The notes below the pieces were generated by a model. The model worked only from the letters and a program-made list of their open reading frames with translations. It ran no database searches and was not told the DNA's origin. From Dermanyssus gallinae (taxonomy: Eukaryota > Arthropoda > Arachnida > Mesostigmata > Dermanyssidae): a DNA stretch of 64,000 nt. The position numbers and the translations under genes are program-made. Positions 34,955-47,244 of the stretch are shown here, piece after piece. Where the stretch lies: NCBI GenBank assembly GCA_003439945.1, contig QVRM01002192.1, forward strand, positions 1,054,001-1,118,000. Direction: 5' to 3'. Position 1 is the stretch's first letter. Every line of letters begins with the position of its first letter.

Positions 34955-36480
34955 AGATTGAGGTCTTAAAGCTGTTGTTGGCGACACTAACCAAGACATC
35001 TTAGCTATTAAATCAAATTATTGTATTTCTGATCTTACCTCTATCGGGCTGACTCACAGCATTACAGAATTAACCCGCCCGGCGTCCGTTTCTGCACTAG
35101 ATCATGTGCGCATCGACGGCGGCGACACTCTTCTCCATTAGAACACTGTCATTCTCTCAACAATAATATTCTCTGATCATTACACTTTATTCTGTCGTTT
35201 TGAAAGTATATCAAAAAGGAGACCGGCAGTGCTCGTAGGACCAATGTTTGGGAGTCTATTATCGCGCCCGACGGCATCACCCTATGTGGTTCCGCTGGTG
35301 ATTGTTTCACCCTGGCACAACACATCGCGACTATTGGCGGTCTGACAGTCGCAGATCTTTCCCCTTCTTGCGGAAGCCTGCATGACCATCTACATCCACC
35401 CCCACTTCTAAGTTCGTTATTTCAAATACTACATATTTCACCAGCTATTGTAATTCCAAAAAATGCAGGTCTGACCTAAATTACGAAGGTACACTAGGGT
35501 ACCCTTCAATGTAATTAAAATGATATTTTGTTTCGCCATTTTGTCATCGCTCACATATTTTGTATCATATGTTATCTATCGATTCTGGCATTTTTCTACG
35601 CAGTTCCAAGATGGAAAGGGATCTTTTTTAAATGCTGGAAGCTATCGGCTATTCAGCTTGACCCCATTTCTGGCCAAAACATTTACATGCTGTGCCTTGG
35701 TGCGGCTTTGTTCTTTGTTTCAGTCGTATTTTCAGGATCGGGCAATTACTGTAACGGACCTCATTCGGTCAGTTTTCCATGCGTTTTGAGAGATCTCAGG
35801 GATCTGCAATAGGAACTTTCCTTATTTATACTCTATATCCATATTGCTTTTCGGAGCCTTAGTAGGTCTTCCGATATTCGTACGGTATTCTATGCTGATG
35901 ACTGCACTCTGTTTGATACTTTTTTAACTTCTCAATGAAGATCAACATTACAAAATCCCAGGCTGTACTTTCCCTGGCCTTACTCTTCAATAAGTGTTTG
36001 CCACAAATTAGACACTTCAACCTACTCCTACAAAGATTAGCACCTGCTGTTTCTAAACTTGCCCATCTTTGACTTCGTATGCTTAAAGTTTTCAATCTCA
36101 TTTTGGTATATAAGGCGCAAGTAGAGCCCCACCTTCGCTACTTCCGTGTGGCCTGTGATGGACCCTACCAGCGTGTTAGCGTAGCATTCAGACTCTGTAA
36201 AATAAGGCCACTCGCGCTGTATTTGGTCTGCGACGTACATAATCAGTCGGTCTTCTATTTGGAGAGTACAATTGACCTTATGTGAAACAGCTCATTTTTC
36301 GAGCTGCCATTTTTGTTTACAAAATCATCAACCATCTTATCGAGCAGGCGGCCTTGACCAGACCACACCCTCTATTGCTGCACCATACCCTCTCCGAAAT
36401 AAAGTAACTCCGAGTAAAATAACATTTGCTGCCATTCCCGACTCTTCTGCTTTTTAGAGAAGCCTTATAATGTTTGTTTT
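34955..36480 (+). mobile_element. Decayed LINE (endonuclease end, RT, post-RT)
   Basis: Pieces in order are VVGDTNQDILAIKSNYCISD and LTHSITELTRPASVSALDHV (about 34975-35115, the end of an endonuclease domain with Asp-Asn and Asp-His motifs), DGKGSFLNAGSYRLFSLTPF (about 35612-35670, RT domain 1), IRTVFYADDCTLF (about 35877-35915, catalytic box) and YPLRNKVTPSK (about 36388, C-terminal region). The distance from endonuclease to YADD is shorter than in a complete element, so deletions have occurred. Clade not assigned; a CR1/Jockey-like origin is plausible. Confidence 0.75.
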
Positions 36481-39305
36481 TTCCTCGTAGTTTTTTAAGC
36501 CGGTGTCCCCTTTTATTAACAAGTTTAGTTTTCAATTTAGTAAAATAGAATTTTAGAGTTTAACAAGCGTGCCGGCTATCTAGCGTTTGCATAATCACTT
36601 GAGCATTACAAGGTATATTCAAAAAAAAATTTGAGCGGCTCTAATGGGTAAAAAGTTCGCCAACTTTAGGTGACACGCGTAGCTGTCAATTAAAGCTTAT
36701 TTGTCCGCAGAGACCTGAGTGAAGATGCCCTTAAGCTATATACCGTCGTACCGATGCGATAAAAGTTGCCTGTAGCATAAAGAGCAAGATAGACATATAC
36801 AAAAGCATGCCATTTTATTTAAAATTACTCATTATCATATAACGGTGTAGAAGACATCTTGCAACTAATAGCGTGACATCAGTAGAGACGACCCTAGTGT
36901 GCTGAAATGCAAATTTTGTTCATGAACGCTTTATGGCATCTTTAGCAGCTTTTCGTAGGCATCAACAGCACATTATGTTAAAAAAATACAAGTATGTGTT
37001 TGCCTCTACATTGATGGTGAACATTTTGTTGCAGCTGTTGTGCAGACCTGCTGTACAGGGTGTCCTTTGCGTTGAGTCTCCAGCTTTTTCAGCGGAGCGC
37101 ACCTCGCAGCCTATACTTGTGTCGCCTGGCCAATTCTCCCGAGGCATCTAATGAGCTCCTACGTGTGTGCCGCAACCCGTAGAGGTCAGACCGCAATTTA
37201 ATGAATCTAGCCTAATCCTGAATATAACCCCGTCGATTCACTAACTGCAAGAGGAGAAAGCATTTGCGAGCCATAGAGACCGTAGCCTAGCAGATCTCAG
37301 GGTAAGCTACTCAATGCCAATGGAATGTCTTTTATTCCGCCCATACATAGCGAGACGCTTACACGCACGTGCATACATTTAAATATATTGGAGCCCACCT
37401 AATTTCCAGTAGCCTTAATTGTGATATTGGTCAAAGCCGGAAGGTGCTGTAAACTGTTGAAATCGTGTTAAAAGACATTCCTGTGCATGCACAATCTGGG
37501 CCTGTGCTGAAAGCTGGGCACTTGGCGAAATGTATATTGTCTGCAAAACATCAGTCTGGCTTCTCGAGATCTGCTGTTGTCTCGCGTATCTGACCTTCTC
37601 GTTTATTTGTATCCGATTGTATGCCTATTATATCAGATACAGTCTAGGCTACTTTGTCAAACAAATACTGGGAAGCGTTAAGGCAGCTTAGCATCAACTG
37701 AGAGCAATTAAAACAAATAGCACACAAAAAGCAGATTAGTGATTCCTGCTACCTACAGAGTAGGCACTGTAAACTTCCGCCTGTTGTTACCGCCATGGTT
37801 GTCACTGACCTAACGCTAGAATGTCAAAACGCGCTGTGTAGATGTGCGAGAACTGCCAAATGACCGGTCAAAAATTCTTACAGACTGTTCAAACATCACA
37901 GTACAATTTTTACTGCCCAAAAACAAACAGAAAAACTTTTGCAGCTAGTTTTTTTAGTCGAAAGACATTCTTGCTCTGTTGCCACATAAAGCAGCAATGA
38001 CTACTGACTGCTAGAAAAGAAAATTTTAAATAATGAAGTTTATTGTATGCAAGGTTTTTCTAGTCTAACCCACTTCGCCGAGTTTCTGCTTCAATACGAA
38101 GTCACAAACTTACTGCGAATCAAGGGCGCCGTTTGCCGAACCAAGAGGCGGATTCAAGGCTGGTAGTAGGTGACATGTCCAATATACAGCCCAAGAATAA
38201 GCCTGTAGTCAACACGGAAAACGAATTAGGATAATGACTATAATCCCCGAGGCAACCCGTCGACCGGCAGTGGCCAGCGTTCCCGCAGCAGGAAGCAGTA
38301 CATGCATGCACACACACACACACACATGCAATACATACAAGGACAAAATAAGCGTGCGCAAAAACGACGTAGAATCCAGGGGACGACTATTTACCTAGCT
38401 CTTGTTGATCGTGGAGGCTTTTTGAAGAGGAAACAGGCCCACATCTAAGACGGAAGCTCTTTTATACGTAAATGCATACAGGTGCTAGGTTATTAGAGTG
38501 AAACCGTAGGTTACCAGAAAAATCAGGGCTAAGTACAGGATCCGTGTTTCGCATGATACGTTGACCGAATTCATCTTGTTGGCCGTTGGAAGACAACCAT
38601 TTTCATTTATACGGTTGACTCAATCATTCATACAGTGGTAGTGCGACTGACTGGGTTGGTCCGTGAGCTAATAGGGGTTTGCACATCAGCCGTCCAATAC
38701 TATTGGGATTCTTCTCGATTATGTTTTCTATCCAGTGATATGTAAGCAGCATCCCGAGTAGGGGGTTGAAGCCGGCATTGTCAAGCATGACAGCGCACTG
38801 CGTAAATCCCGTTTACGCGATCGAACGTGAGCCATGAGCAAAAACTACCAATTCAAGCTGGACTGAATGTAGATTGTATGCGTACGGCAATACGTCCATT
38901 ACGTATGGGCTTGTTTACATTAGCTAGGCCCGTAGGCGTGTCGAGCCCGGTGGCGTGAAGGGTGCATTCGCGTGCGCCTCGCGTCAGGAAGAGACATATA
39001 AGTGTACGTGTTTGAGCCTTACCGTTGCACATTCGTATTTATAAAGTCCGTCTTACGAAGCAATGCGAAAACACTCCCGTGGACGTTAAATGTTGGCTGC
39101 GGGTCAGCCCGAAAAAGTTTAAAGTTTAAGGCCCGTAGGCGTTTGTCTCGTGCTGAGCGTAGTCGAGAGCGGACGTCCCTCTCCCACTCCCGACGGCGTT
39201 AGTTTACCGGACTTTGGTGGTTTTAGTGCTTTTCACTGGTGTCAATAAGAGTGACGCTGCGAACGACCACCCTAATGATCAGACACAAGGCAAAAAACCC
39301 CCGAC
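36481..39305. other. No recognised gene; short (CA)n
   Basis: About 2.8 kb without a recognisable gene or element. A short CA run lies at about 38309-38327 (GCACACACACACACACACATG). TACAGGGTGTCC at about 37054 resembles the end of the foldback elements at 51 kb but has no partner. GGCCCGTAGGCGT occurs twice, at about 38929 and 39129. Confidence 0.4.
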
Positions 39306-39317
39306 TGATAACTGTCC

Positions 39318-39890
39318 AATTCAATTCAATTATATTTATTTCACTTAGATTGAGTATAATATACAGTTCAAGATGTTTCTTCATAATACTCTATCTTCTT
39401 CACGCTTTGGGCGAGAGAAGTAGTGCAACGATGGTTTGTCCAGCGCTGTGCATTCCACTGCATGGTACTTAGCACACCTCTGCAGGCAAAACCGGCAGGT
39501 GCACAACTCGTACTCCTCGTGAAAAGCTGCGTTTGAACATACCAGGTAGTGATAACCATGCACTATGTACCTGGTGTATACGTGGCGACTGTCACATGCA
39601 TGCAGCACCAGACCAAAAGTGCACGGCACTGAAAACGTCCATACCACCGACCTCCCGTCTGGCCTGTTCGACTTTAGCTTTCCATTCAGAAATGAAACAT
39701 TCGTATGGTACTGTACGCGGCATATTCAGCCTTAGTCGGATTGAAGCAGGCGAAAGTCGTCTGCTCGCGGTCGCCGGGAGTGGTCACGTTCGGATGAAGT
39801 CTACACGCTTTTAACGTTTTTAAAGTATTTTACTGTTTATAGTTGTGCAAATAATTGTGAAATTGTGGTTTTGTGACATACTAACCAAAA
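39318..39890 (-). other. Left segment with inverted LINE-like 3' end and Cys-rich frame
   Basis: On the minus strand this stretch ends GAAATAAATATAATTGAATT GAATTG (polyadenylation signal plus the TTGAA repeat), mirroring the 3' end at 44350-44376. Upstream in that direction is an open frame of 88 codons (39381-39647) rich in Cys and His (ELCTCRFCLQRC, KYHAVECTALD). On the plus strand the same DNA would be the 5' UTR of the CR1-like element. It may be a SINE sharing the LINE tail, or a second LINE scrap joined head to head. Confidence 0.5.
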
Positions 39891-41622
39891 TTGATAATAA
39901 TGTACCAAAGAATATTGGCTGTTTTGCCTGAGACGCCTCGTCACCCATTGGAGATGAGTTTCAACTTTGACACACCAGCTGGGCCCCACTCAACAAGACG
40001 GCGGCCGCCATTTTCTACGCCCTCTACCCAGCCTCCTTGCCTTGTGACACGAGCCATCGCATGCATATACTGCGGTGGCTTGTTCAGGAGCTCAGACACT
40101 AACAATGATGAATTTGTGTGTATCCATTGTGAAAGAAGAATTGAAATAGAGGTGAAGGAAACAAATATATTTGAGCTCGTGGGTGAACAGACTGCTTGTG
40201 ATAATAACTATTGTGTCAACGTCGGAAAAACATTGCGCGTTTTTAAATCTGCCATTGATGACCTGAAGAAAGTGCTTTTAAAAACAGACAATGAATATGA
40301 CGAAAAGTTTAGAGCGGTTTTTACCAAATTGGATGTTATCTCAGCCAACAGTGAATCGAACGCCGCCGGCCTCTCCCCCTCTGCTCAAACCGAGATGGTA
40401 CCAAATTCGACGGCAACTGTTGCCAGTGGAACAGCAACAACACCAACAACCCACCTGACCAACGACGTGCCGACAGTTGCTCGAAGGACTACAGATGCTC
40501 TTGATATTGCTGCAGCAACAATACCATCAAGCGCACAAAACACCTGTTCGCTAGTTGCTACAGTGGTGGCGGACAGTGCGGCAGCAGCGGTACCTTCAAC
40601 ATTGGGCACCAAAACCATCAGGTTGCCGACTGCCGCTTCTTCCGCGCAGATTGCCAGTAGCGCAACAGCAATACCATCCACAAGCACCGAAATTCCAACC
40701 GCTTTACGCACTGCCACCGCTTGCACACAAACAGACATCTTCGTGCAGGCAAGCATTGATGGCACTGCAGTCAACTCTCAGCCTACCCGAAAGTCGTCCT
40801 TCCCCACACCACCCGTCAAGTCCGTTCTTCTGGCCGGTGACGAACGTGCTCGACATGGTGGGTGGTGACGTACGCTGTCATATATCGGGGCAGGGCGGAG
40901 CCACGTTATGCAAGGTGATTGCAAACGTGCGTCGCCACATTGCGATATATAACACACAGCCGACAGATCAACTCGTCGTACTGCATGCCGGGCTGAACGA
41001 TATTTTGAAAAGCCCCGTCAATGTTGACATTGTTGAGGTGTGGGAGCGGATGGAGCATCAGCTGGATGACCTGGTAATGCTTTGCGAAGCCAACAACATC
41101 AGGCTGACCGTCTGTTCTATTCCGGTAGTAACAGGCGGTCCAGGTAGTGACCGCCGTGCGGAATGCGACAATGTTAATGGTAAAATGTCGGCTAAATTTA
41201 AGGATTCGGCCGTATTTTATCGTGATTTTTCATATATTCAGCGCTGTGCCTGGTCTATGGACACCGATGGTGTCCATTTCAACCGCCGTGGCGCAATACA
41301 GGCGGCCAGACCTCTCGCTCGCGAAGCCGCTCGTTTTCTGGGAGTGAAACCCATTATTGGTGGATTGACCAATAAGTTTGGTGCAGCTCGGCGTCAGCCA
41401 GCTGACAGTTCCTCCCAGGTATTTTCTTCCCCTGTTGCCGGCAGTAGCAAAAACAAAAACAAATTCAACAACTATTTCGGAACTGCTCCTTGTCAGCTCT
41501 GCCATCCACCCCTTCCTCCACCGCCGGTCCTCCCTGCCATCTGGCCCCCTCAACTCCATATCCCGCCTCCACCTCTGCCACCTCCACTTCCCACCCTCTT
41601 CCCAAACTTCCCACTCTTTTAA
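39891..41622 (+). pseudogene. CR1-like ORF1: zinc domain and SGNH esterase, one frameshift
   Basis: ORF1 starts at ATG 39891. Residues about 60-85 hold a Cys4 zinc motif (CIYCGG, 16-residue spacing, CIHC). A possible coiled-coil (KTLRVFKSAIDDLKKVLLKT) follows, then a long Ala/Thr/Ser-rich linker. The SGNH hydrolase-like domain starts at SVLLAGD (about 40830) and continues, after a frameshift exactly there, as NVLDMVGGDVRCHISGQGG, LHAGLNDIL (block III Asn-Asp, about 41000) and TDGVHFNRRGA (block V Asp-x-x-His, about 41262-41294). The tail is Pro-rich and ends at TAA 41620. The nucleophile Ser of GDSN would lie at the frameshift, where two bases are missing. CR1-clade ORF1 esterases are known and thought to assist RNP or membrane interaction. 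Confidence 0.87.
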
Positions 41623-41639
41623 AACAATCTCGACTAAAT

Positions 41640-44249
41640 TGCCGCCCCAGTATCTCCGCCCAACAACTGACGTCGTTTCCCTCCGCGGTTAAAAACGCGG
41701 TTAAATGTTTACATTTTAATGCACGTTTCATAGGTAAAAATGACTGTACACAAGTGCTCAATTCATATACCGCCTTAAATAATATTGATATAGTGTTTAT
41801 AACTGAAACCTGGTTAGGTGTAGGTGGAAAACATGTTACTAACAGTGAACTATCGTGTGATGATAGGTACTCAGTATTCCGGTGAGACCGTGGCTCCCGG
41901 GGAGGGGGGGTTTGTATATTAATTAAAAACACAATAAAGGTTTGTGAATTACAACTAGAGAGTGGCATTGAAGCAGTCGCTTTAGACGTATACTCTAATT
42001 TTAGTTCTATAAGAGTTGCCTGTTATTATGCGACAAATGCCGGCACCCTTGCTGAACGCAAGACACGCATAAAAACTATATGTGACTCATTTGATTCTAT
42101 TTGTGATACAACTAACCCAATTTTAATTTCTGGGGATTTTAACCTTCCAAAAATACACTGGAAGAATATTACGCTTTTAGATTCAACAACCATAGAGTCT
42201 ACCTTTGTTAACGCCTGCATTTCTAACGGATTACACCAACAAATAGACGAAGTTACTCGCCCTCGACTGTACTGCGCTGGCTTTGAGGCCTCGCAGATGA
42301 AGATTCTACGGAAGACGAGGGAGGTTATAATTTCTGGAAGGGGGACTATGAAATGATAAGCCGTAGACTTGCCTGTATAAACTGGAGGAACTTGTTTTTA
42401 AATTGTGATACTGTCGACTCGATGTATAATAACTTTGTTGACCAGATACATTTACTAATTAAAGAATTTGTACCTAAGCGAAATTGCAAATAAAAAAATA
42501 ATGCTAATTTACGAAAATATGTAAGCAATCTAAAACGGCTGATAGATCAGGAGCCAAATGTGCAGTATGAAAAAAAGTTGTGCAAAGCAACTAGACGACT
42601 TCGTATAATGGATGAAGCTTGTCTTGATTTTAAAAACACAAAGTCGTTTTTTAGATACGCAAATAAACGATTAAAGGGTAAAGAGAATATCGCGGCTTTA
42701 AATATAGAGCAGGTAGTCCTCGTAGATGACGCTTCTAAGGCAAATGCATTCAAGGACTTCTTCTCGTCGGTTTATATTGCCCAAGGGGGTTCAGCTTCCG
42801 AAGCTGATTCTATCGACGTACCCTCGAGTGACGGCTGTCCATATTTAGATTTATCAGAATATAATATTCTAACGAAAATCAAGCAACTACCCAATAAGTG
42901 CAGCCTTACTCCAGATTTAATCCCACCCATATTTTATAAAAAAATTAGCGACTGTGATAACAGAACCTCTTTTTTTTTAATTCAGTAGGTCTTATGAAGA
43001 TGGCATTGTGCCAAATAATTTTAGACAGTCAATCGTAACTCCTGTACATAAAAGGGGTCCAAAGTCAAATGTAGATAATTATAGACCGGTAGCTCAATCA
43101 TCAATCGCATGTATTATATTAGAAAAACTGCTAGTTGACCATATTTTTAATTTCCTTCAATCTAAAGGCTTATTGGATGAAAACCAACATGGTTTTACTA
43201 GAGGCAAATCCACGGCAACTCAACTCGTTGAAATGACCCAAGATTGGGCCATTATTATAAATAATAAAGTGACTTTTGATTGTGTATATTTTGACTTTTC
43301 TAAAGCATTTGATAGAGTAAACCATGTAAAGCTTGTACAGAAACTTAGGTACTTGAATATTGATACTCGCTCATTGTCATGGATTTCTAGTTATCTTACC
43401 TGCAGAGAGTTCTGCGTTCGGGTAAACAGTAGCTTTAGTGAGTCAGGAGGGTGCCCCTCTGGAGTTCCTCAGGGATCAAGCCTCGGCCCACTTTTATTTT
43501 GCATATTTATTTTAGATCTTAAAAACGTTATACCTGATTCGATAACATATAAGCTTTATGCTGATGATCTAAAGCTATACGGGCCTTCTAACACTGCTAG
43601 CGAACGACACATTATACAGAGTGCAATTGACGCAGTTTCTAAATGGTGTTTGGATAACGAAATGCTTATATCAGTGCCGAAATGTGCAGTACTGTGTTTA
43701 AAGGGAGCCCATACCTACAAGCTGCATGGGGAGGCTATCCCTATATTAAATAGCATTAGGGACCTCGGGGTTACGGTGACACCGGAACTGGATTTTAGCA
43801 CTCATATAACACAAGTTATCCGACAAACTTATCTTATATCTAGTACAATATTTCGCTGTTTTATAATTAATGATTGCATTTTTTACATAAGGCTTTATAA
43901 CAGTTTAGTTGTTCCTGAGTTAACGTATTGTTGTGAGGTTTGGCGGCCTTATTTAGGCAAATACATTGAAGCAATGGAGCGTGTACAGAGGAGGTTTATT
44001 CGTCGTGTCTCAATAAGGTGTAACGTTGCTAAAAGTTCCCTTGTGATAAGCCCTATTGGGGAGCTGCAGTCCAGAGCGGACTATCGCATGTACAATCGAA
44101 TTATAAAATCATCAAATTTATCTAATTTTTTTACAATTTGCGTGAACAATCTTAGAAGCGGTAACACCATCTCGTCTAAACAAATTGCAAAGACGGATCG
44201 CGTGAATAACATGTTTTCGTGGCGGATGGCTAGGGCACTGAGAACTTAA
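41640..44249 (+). pseudogene. CR1-like ORF2: endonuclease and reverse transcriptase
   Basis: The endonuclease starts near AVKCLHFNARFIGKNDCTQV (about 41700) and has DIVFITETWL. A TGA at 41883-41885 replaces an Arg codon (CGA) before DRGSRGGGVCILI; the same frame gives PILISGDFNLPKIHW (about 42117-42162). Near 42290 the domain end is lost and the frame changes. After TAA at 42491, 42560-42988 is open up to a T-run (42968-42977) that causes another shift. The RT body 43008-44249 is a single open frame of 413 residues with NYRPVAQSS, HGFTRGKSTATQLVEM, CVYFDFSKAFDRVNH, GVPQGSSLGPLLF and intact catalytic YADDLKLY (about 43557-43580). It ends TAA at 44247-44249. The RT core looks capable; the protein as a whole is not. 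Confidence 0.9.
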
Positions 44250-44388
44250 AATACTTGCGGTGCAAATGTGGGCACACAAGTAACTCGACTGTCCTATGAA
44301 TCTAGGTAACGGTTTGTGAAATGTAAATATTGTAATATGTTCCCTTTGACAAAATAAAGGTGCGTTTGAATTGAATTGATAACTGTTC

Positions 44389-44890
44389 AAAACTCTCCCC
44401 TAGACTTCTTTAAGAATTGCCTTCGACGACACCTTAAAGATTATTAAGAACATATAAAGAAGTATTGAAACAATAAGAGATAGATTGTAGCCTTATGTAA
44501 GGCCGAGAACACTAATGTCGACCTAAAGGTGGCTTCACTGCAAGCTTGAGATTAACATTCTTAAGGTTGTGGGAGCCTCGGACCCGACTCGTCTTTCAAC
44601 ACGCGCGGCTGCATACTGACAAGGACATTTTGGCTCTTTAAGACTCGAGAGAAGCTCTACGCAAAGAACGGATAAGGCACCGGCAAATTAGGCGCCCCCG
44701 GTCCCCTCTGACGGGGCCATCTGTATCCGGTGTGCTCCGTTAAATTTCAAATTAACGACCCGTGGGAGACTCTAGACAATTACGGCGAGCACCAAGGCAC
44801 CCAACGCACCCTAGTGGTGGGGATCCTGTCAGGCGATTACAAGCTCGATACGCCCACCGTATCAACCGCAAGACTAATAACTGCTTGTAC
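44389..44890. other. No recognised feature
   Basis: Sequence between the CR1-like TSD and the next LINE. It may contain the decayed 5' part of the R1-like remnant, but no motif is readable. Confidence 0.4.
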
Positions 44891-44894
44891 GCTT

Positions 44895-46000
44895 GAACTG
44901 GCGTCGGCAGATAGCCCGCCTCCTTCGCTGTAAGTCACAAGCAGGGTTAATTCAGACTTGTATATCTAGAAACGCTCAGCCGGGAGACCCCTCGGGTGGA
45001 CTTTGTTCGGCCAGCTCCGCCTCTTCTTCTTACCGGTCAATTTACTTACTAAATGCGGCGGATAAACTCGTCGATAACGTTCTACTGTAAAGGCTCAGTG
45101 CTGATATTCAAGTCACGCAAGCCCTCTCGGACAGTCAGTTTGGCTTCAGGCAGACCGGTCTACCCTGGGGCCCGTTGACTGAGCACTCGTCCGCGCGAAC
45201 GAGGAGATAAAGGCGTCCCTTAAGTCCGGCTTCTTTGTATTACTTATACTACTTGACGAACGAAACGCCTTTTTTTTAATTCCCAGCGCATCATATACTC
45301 ATACTTCGGACCGCGCCTTTCTTCTAGGCGATGTCACAAACAAGGTTACCGCGAAAATACCGCAGGGCTCCGTTCTGGGCCCTGTTCTTTGGCGTACGAT
45401 GGAGTCCTACAGCTTTCCTTCCACGACGGAGCCGAGACTCCTGCTTATGCTGATGACCTACTCGTGACAGCTCACCGTGAACCGTCACTGGAAGTGGCAG
45501 CAAACACAGCATTAACTCTCGCCCATAGGTGGTAAAAGTAGCTAAAGTTTCCCACAGCTTGGTTCGGATTCTTCCTCGAACAGGCGAGTGCGTCTAAGGG
45601 GCGCATGCGCCTCCTAGCCTCAATAGCAGACTCCATAGCACTATATGCTATCTCTTCTTCGGACGGCGAGTAACCATTGGTCCTTACGCTCTGCCCAACG
45701 CACCATGGCACTGCGCGTCTGCCGCGCCTATAGAACTGTGAGCACGGACGCCCCACTCGTATTAGCACGGCAGCTTTTCCCCGCATCCTGGTCCCGCATC
45801 TTTATCTCTGAAATTCGCCTTTGGTTGGACGCCGCAGGGCCCCTCACCTATTACGTCACGCAGGTCTTTACGGGGCACGGACAATTCCAAACTTATATGC
45901 TCCGTATTGGCAGATCGACCACTGATATACGCGTGCTTTGCGCTTCTGGTACTATCGACAACGCCGAACACATTCGCTACGACACGTACTGATTGTACTA
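44895..46000 (+). mobile_element. R1-like LINE remnant (RT to C-terminal Cys/His)
   Basis: In order: SYRSIYLLNAADKLVDNVLL (about 45031-45090, RT domain 1), SDSQFGFRQTG (domain 2), FFVLLILLDERNAF (about 45230, domain 3; Asp present), KIPQGSVLGPVLW (about 45354, domain 4), PAYADDLLVTAHREP (about 45440-45482, intact catalytic box), RRTMALRVCRAYRTVSTDAP minus edges (about 45690-45750), and YYVTQVFTGHGQFQTYMLRI then VLCASGTIDNAEHI (45845-45980). The part of RT between domain 3 and domain 4 is shortened. It is close to the element at 1-1156 (SYYVTQAVTGHGQFQTYM). Confidence 0.85.
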
Positions 46001-46004
46001 TCAG

Positions 46005-47240
46005 GGGAGATAAGGGAGAATGTTGCCTAGAAGACATGCGCCAAAACCGCCTTGCACACGCACGGTTGGCAAACAGTTGAGACAAGGTGGAGAATCTCGA
46101 TCCCCATGAGTCGATAAAGCACGAGGCTCCCCTTTCATGGTCTGTCTCGAATGTTAACACCAACCGTTATGCATTTTTCAAATCTCCTATATGGAAAAGG
46201 CCCGTAGGCATCGGAGGATTTTCCAGAATCAGAACCAAACCCCTAAATTTATTTTTATTCTACGCCGTGAAGTAGCGTTCTATGTGGGGGGACTTGCTAC
46301 AGTAGCTTCTTGTCAAAAATTTAGACGCACACCACCTACGTTAGATTTTAGCAGCATTATTATTATGTATCAGTACGTTCGATGAGTCTTATGAACGAGT
46401 GCGTCTTGTTTCGTCGTCGTTTTGAAGAGTCTTTAAATGTTGCAGTCTCGATCAGGCCTGCTGATCAGGACTTGGGCATTGTGTATACACCTGATTTAAT
46501 GCTGTTGGTTAACTGCACGGGTACCTGCTGTTTGTTTTACTGGAAACCGATTTCAACACATCTGTCTTTGTTGGTGGGATTCTCGATCAGGTTACTTTGA
46601 TCAGTTGTCGGGTTGCTGCGCTGCGTTCTAGCCATTTCTAGTAATGCTTAATTGTCTGCATTTAGAATCAGTGTCTCATATTACTCGTCGCATACAGTCG
46701 GTATCAACATGGTCTGTTTATATAGAAGCATCGTCTTCTACGTGAGCAGTGGTTAAAGAGAAGGCAGTCGTAGAGGTGAGGGGTAAAGTCGCCGTGCGAA
46801 ATACGCTCAACACGATTGTTGGGTTAAAAGATAGAAGAGCGAAGCTCACGAGACAACTTTACCGGTTCAAGCAAAAACTCAAACGACAGCTAACAAAAAG
46901 CGCAATGCATTATCTTACTGTCATTTCACGCCCTCGTATGCCTACGAAAGTGCTGAATTCCTAAGTAGCACACGCTCCACTGTCGCTAGGACTCCTATTT
47001 GCCTCTGTGGTCCTTTAAATGTCTCACACAGTCTTAGCCAGCCTCCCTTTACCAGATATTTGAAGATGTGGTCTCTTCCGTTAGCTTCGTCCAATATTAA
47101 ACTGTTTCCTGTTACTGAAGCTCCACACCACCCACACCGCAGAGAGAACCGCATGGAATTTTTTTTCTGCTGAGTGTGTGGGTCTCACTTATCAGACCGT
47201 TTATGTTCCTAATTGTTCTGAATTATATTTTCTTGAATGT
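46005..47240. other. Unassigned sequence
   Basis: Several open frames of about 70 codons (46382-46600, 46749-46964, minus 46942-47154) show no motif I recognise. The next identifiable coding scrap (FADDTLVLFG at about 47272) suggests some of this may be an unreadable LINE 5' part. Confidence 0.35.
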
Positions 47241-47244
47241 TTAG

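Larger units (their letters stand above)
39306..44388 (+). mobile_element. CR1-like LINE insertion with 12-bp TSD
   Basis: The copies TGATAACTGTCC (39306-39317) and TGATAACTGTTC (44377-44388) differ at one base and bound about 5.06 kb, the size of a full-length CR1-like element. Inside are ORF1 with an SGNH-esterase domain, ORF2 with endonuclease and RT, an AATAAA signal (44352-44357) and a 3' end TTTGAATTGAATTGAT. The left end, read on the minus strand, also shows AATAAA followed by TTGAATTGAATTG, so both ends look like LINE 3' ends pointing outwards. Few lesions, so it is relatively young. Confidence 0.85.

Noticed and set aside
37050..37066. TACAGGGTGTCC as an end of a third foldback element
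   Set aside because: No inverted partner, no TA flanks and no similarity beyond the first 12 bases.
39002..39202. Arg/Ser-rich frame (SRAERSRERTSLSHSRRR) as a splicing-factor-like peptide
   Set aside because: Only about 18 residues of low complexity, no neighbouring exons, and GC-rich sequence readily encodes such runs.
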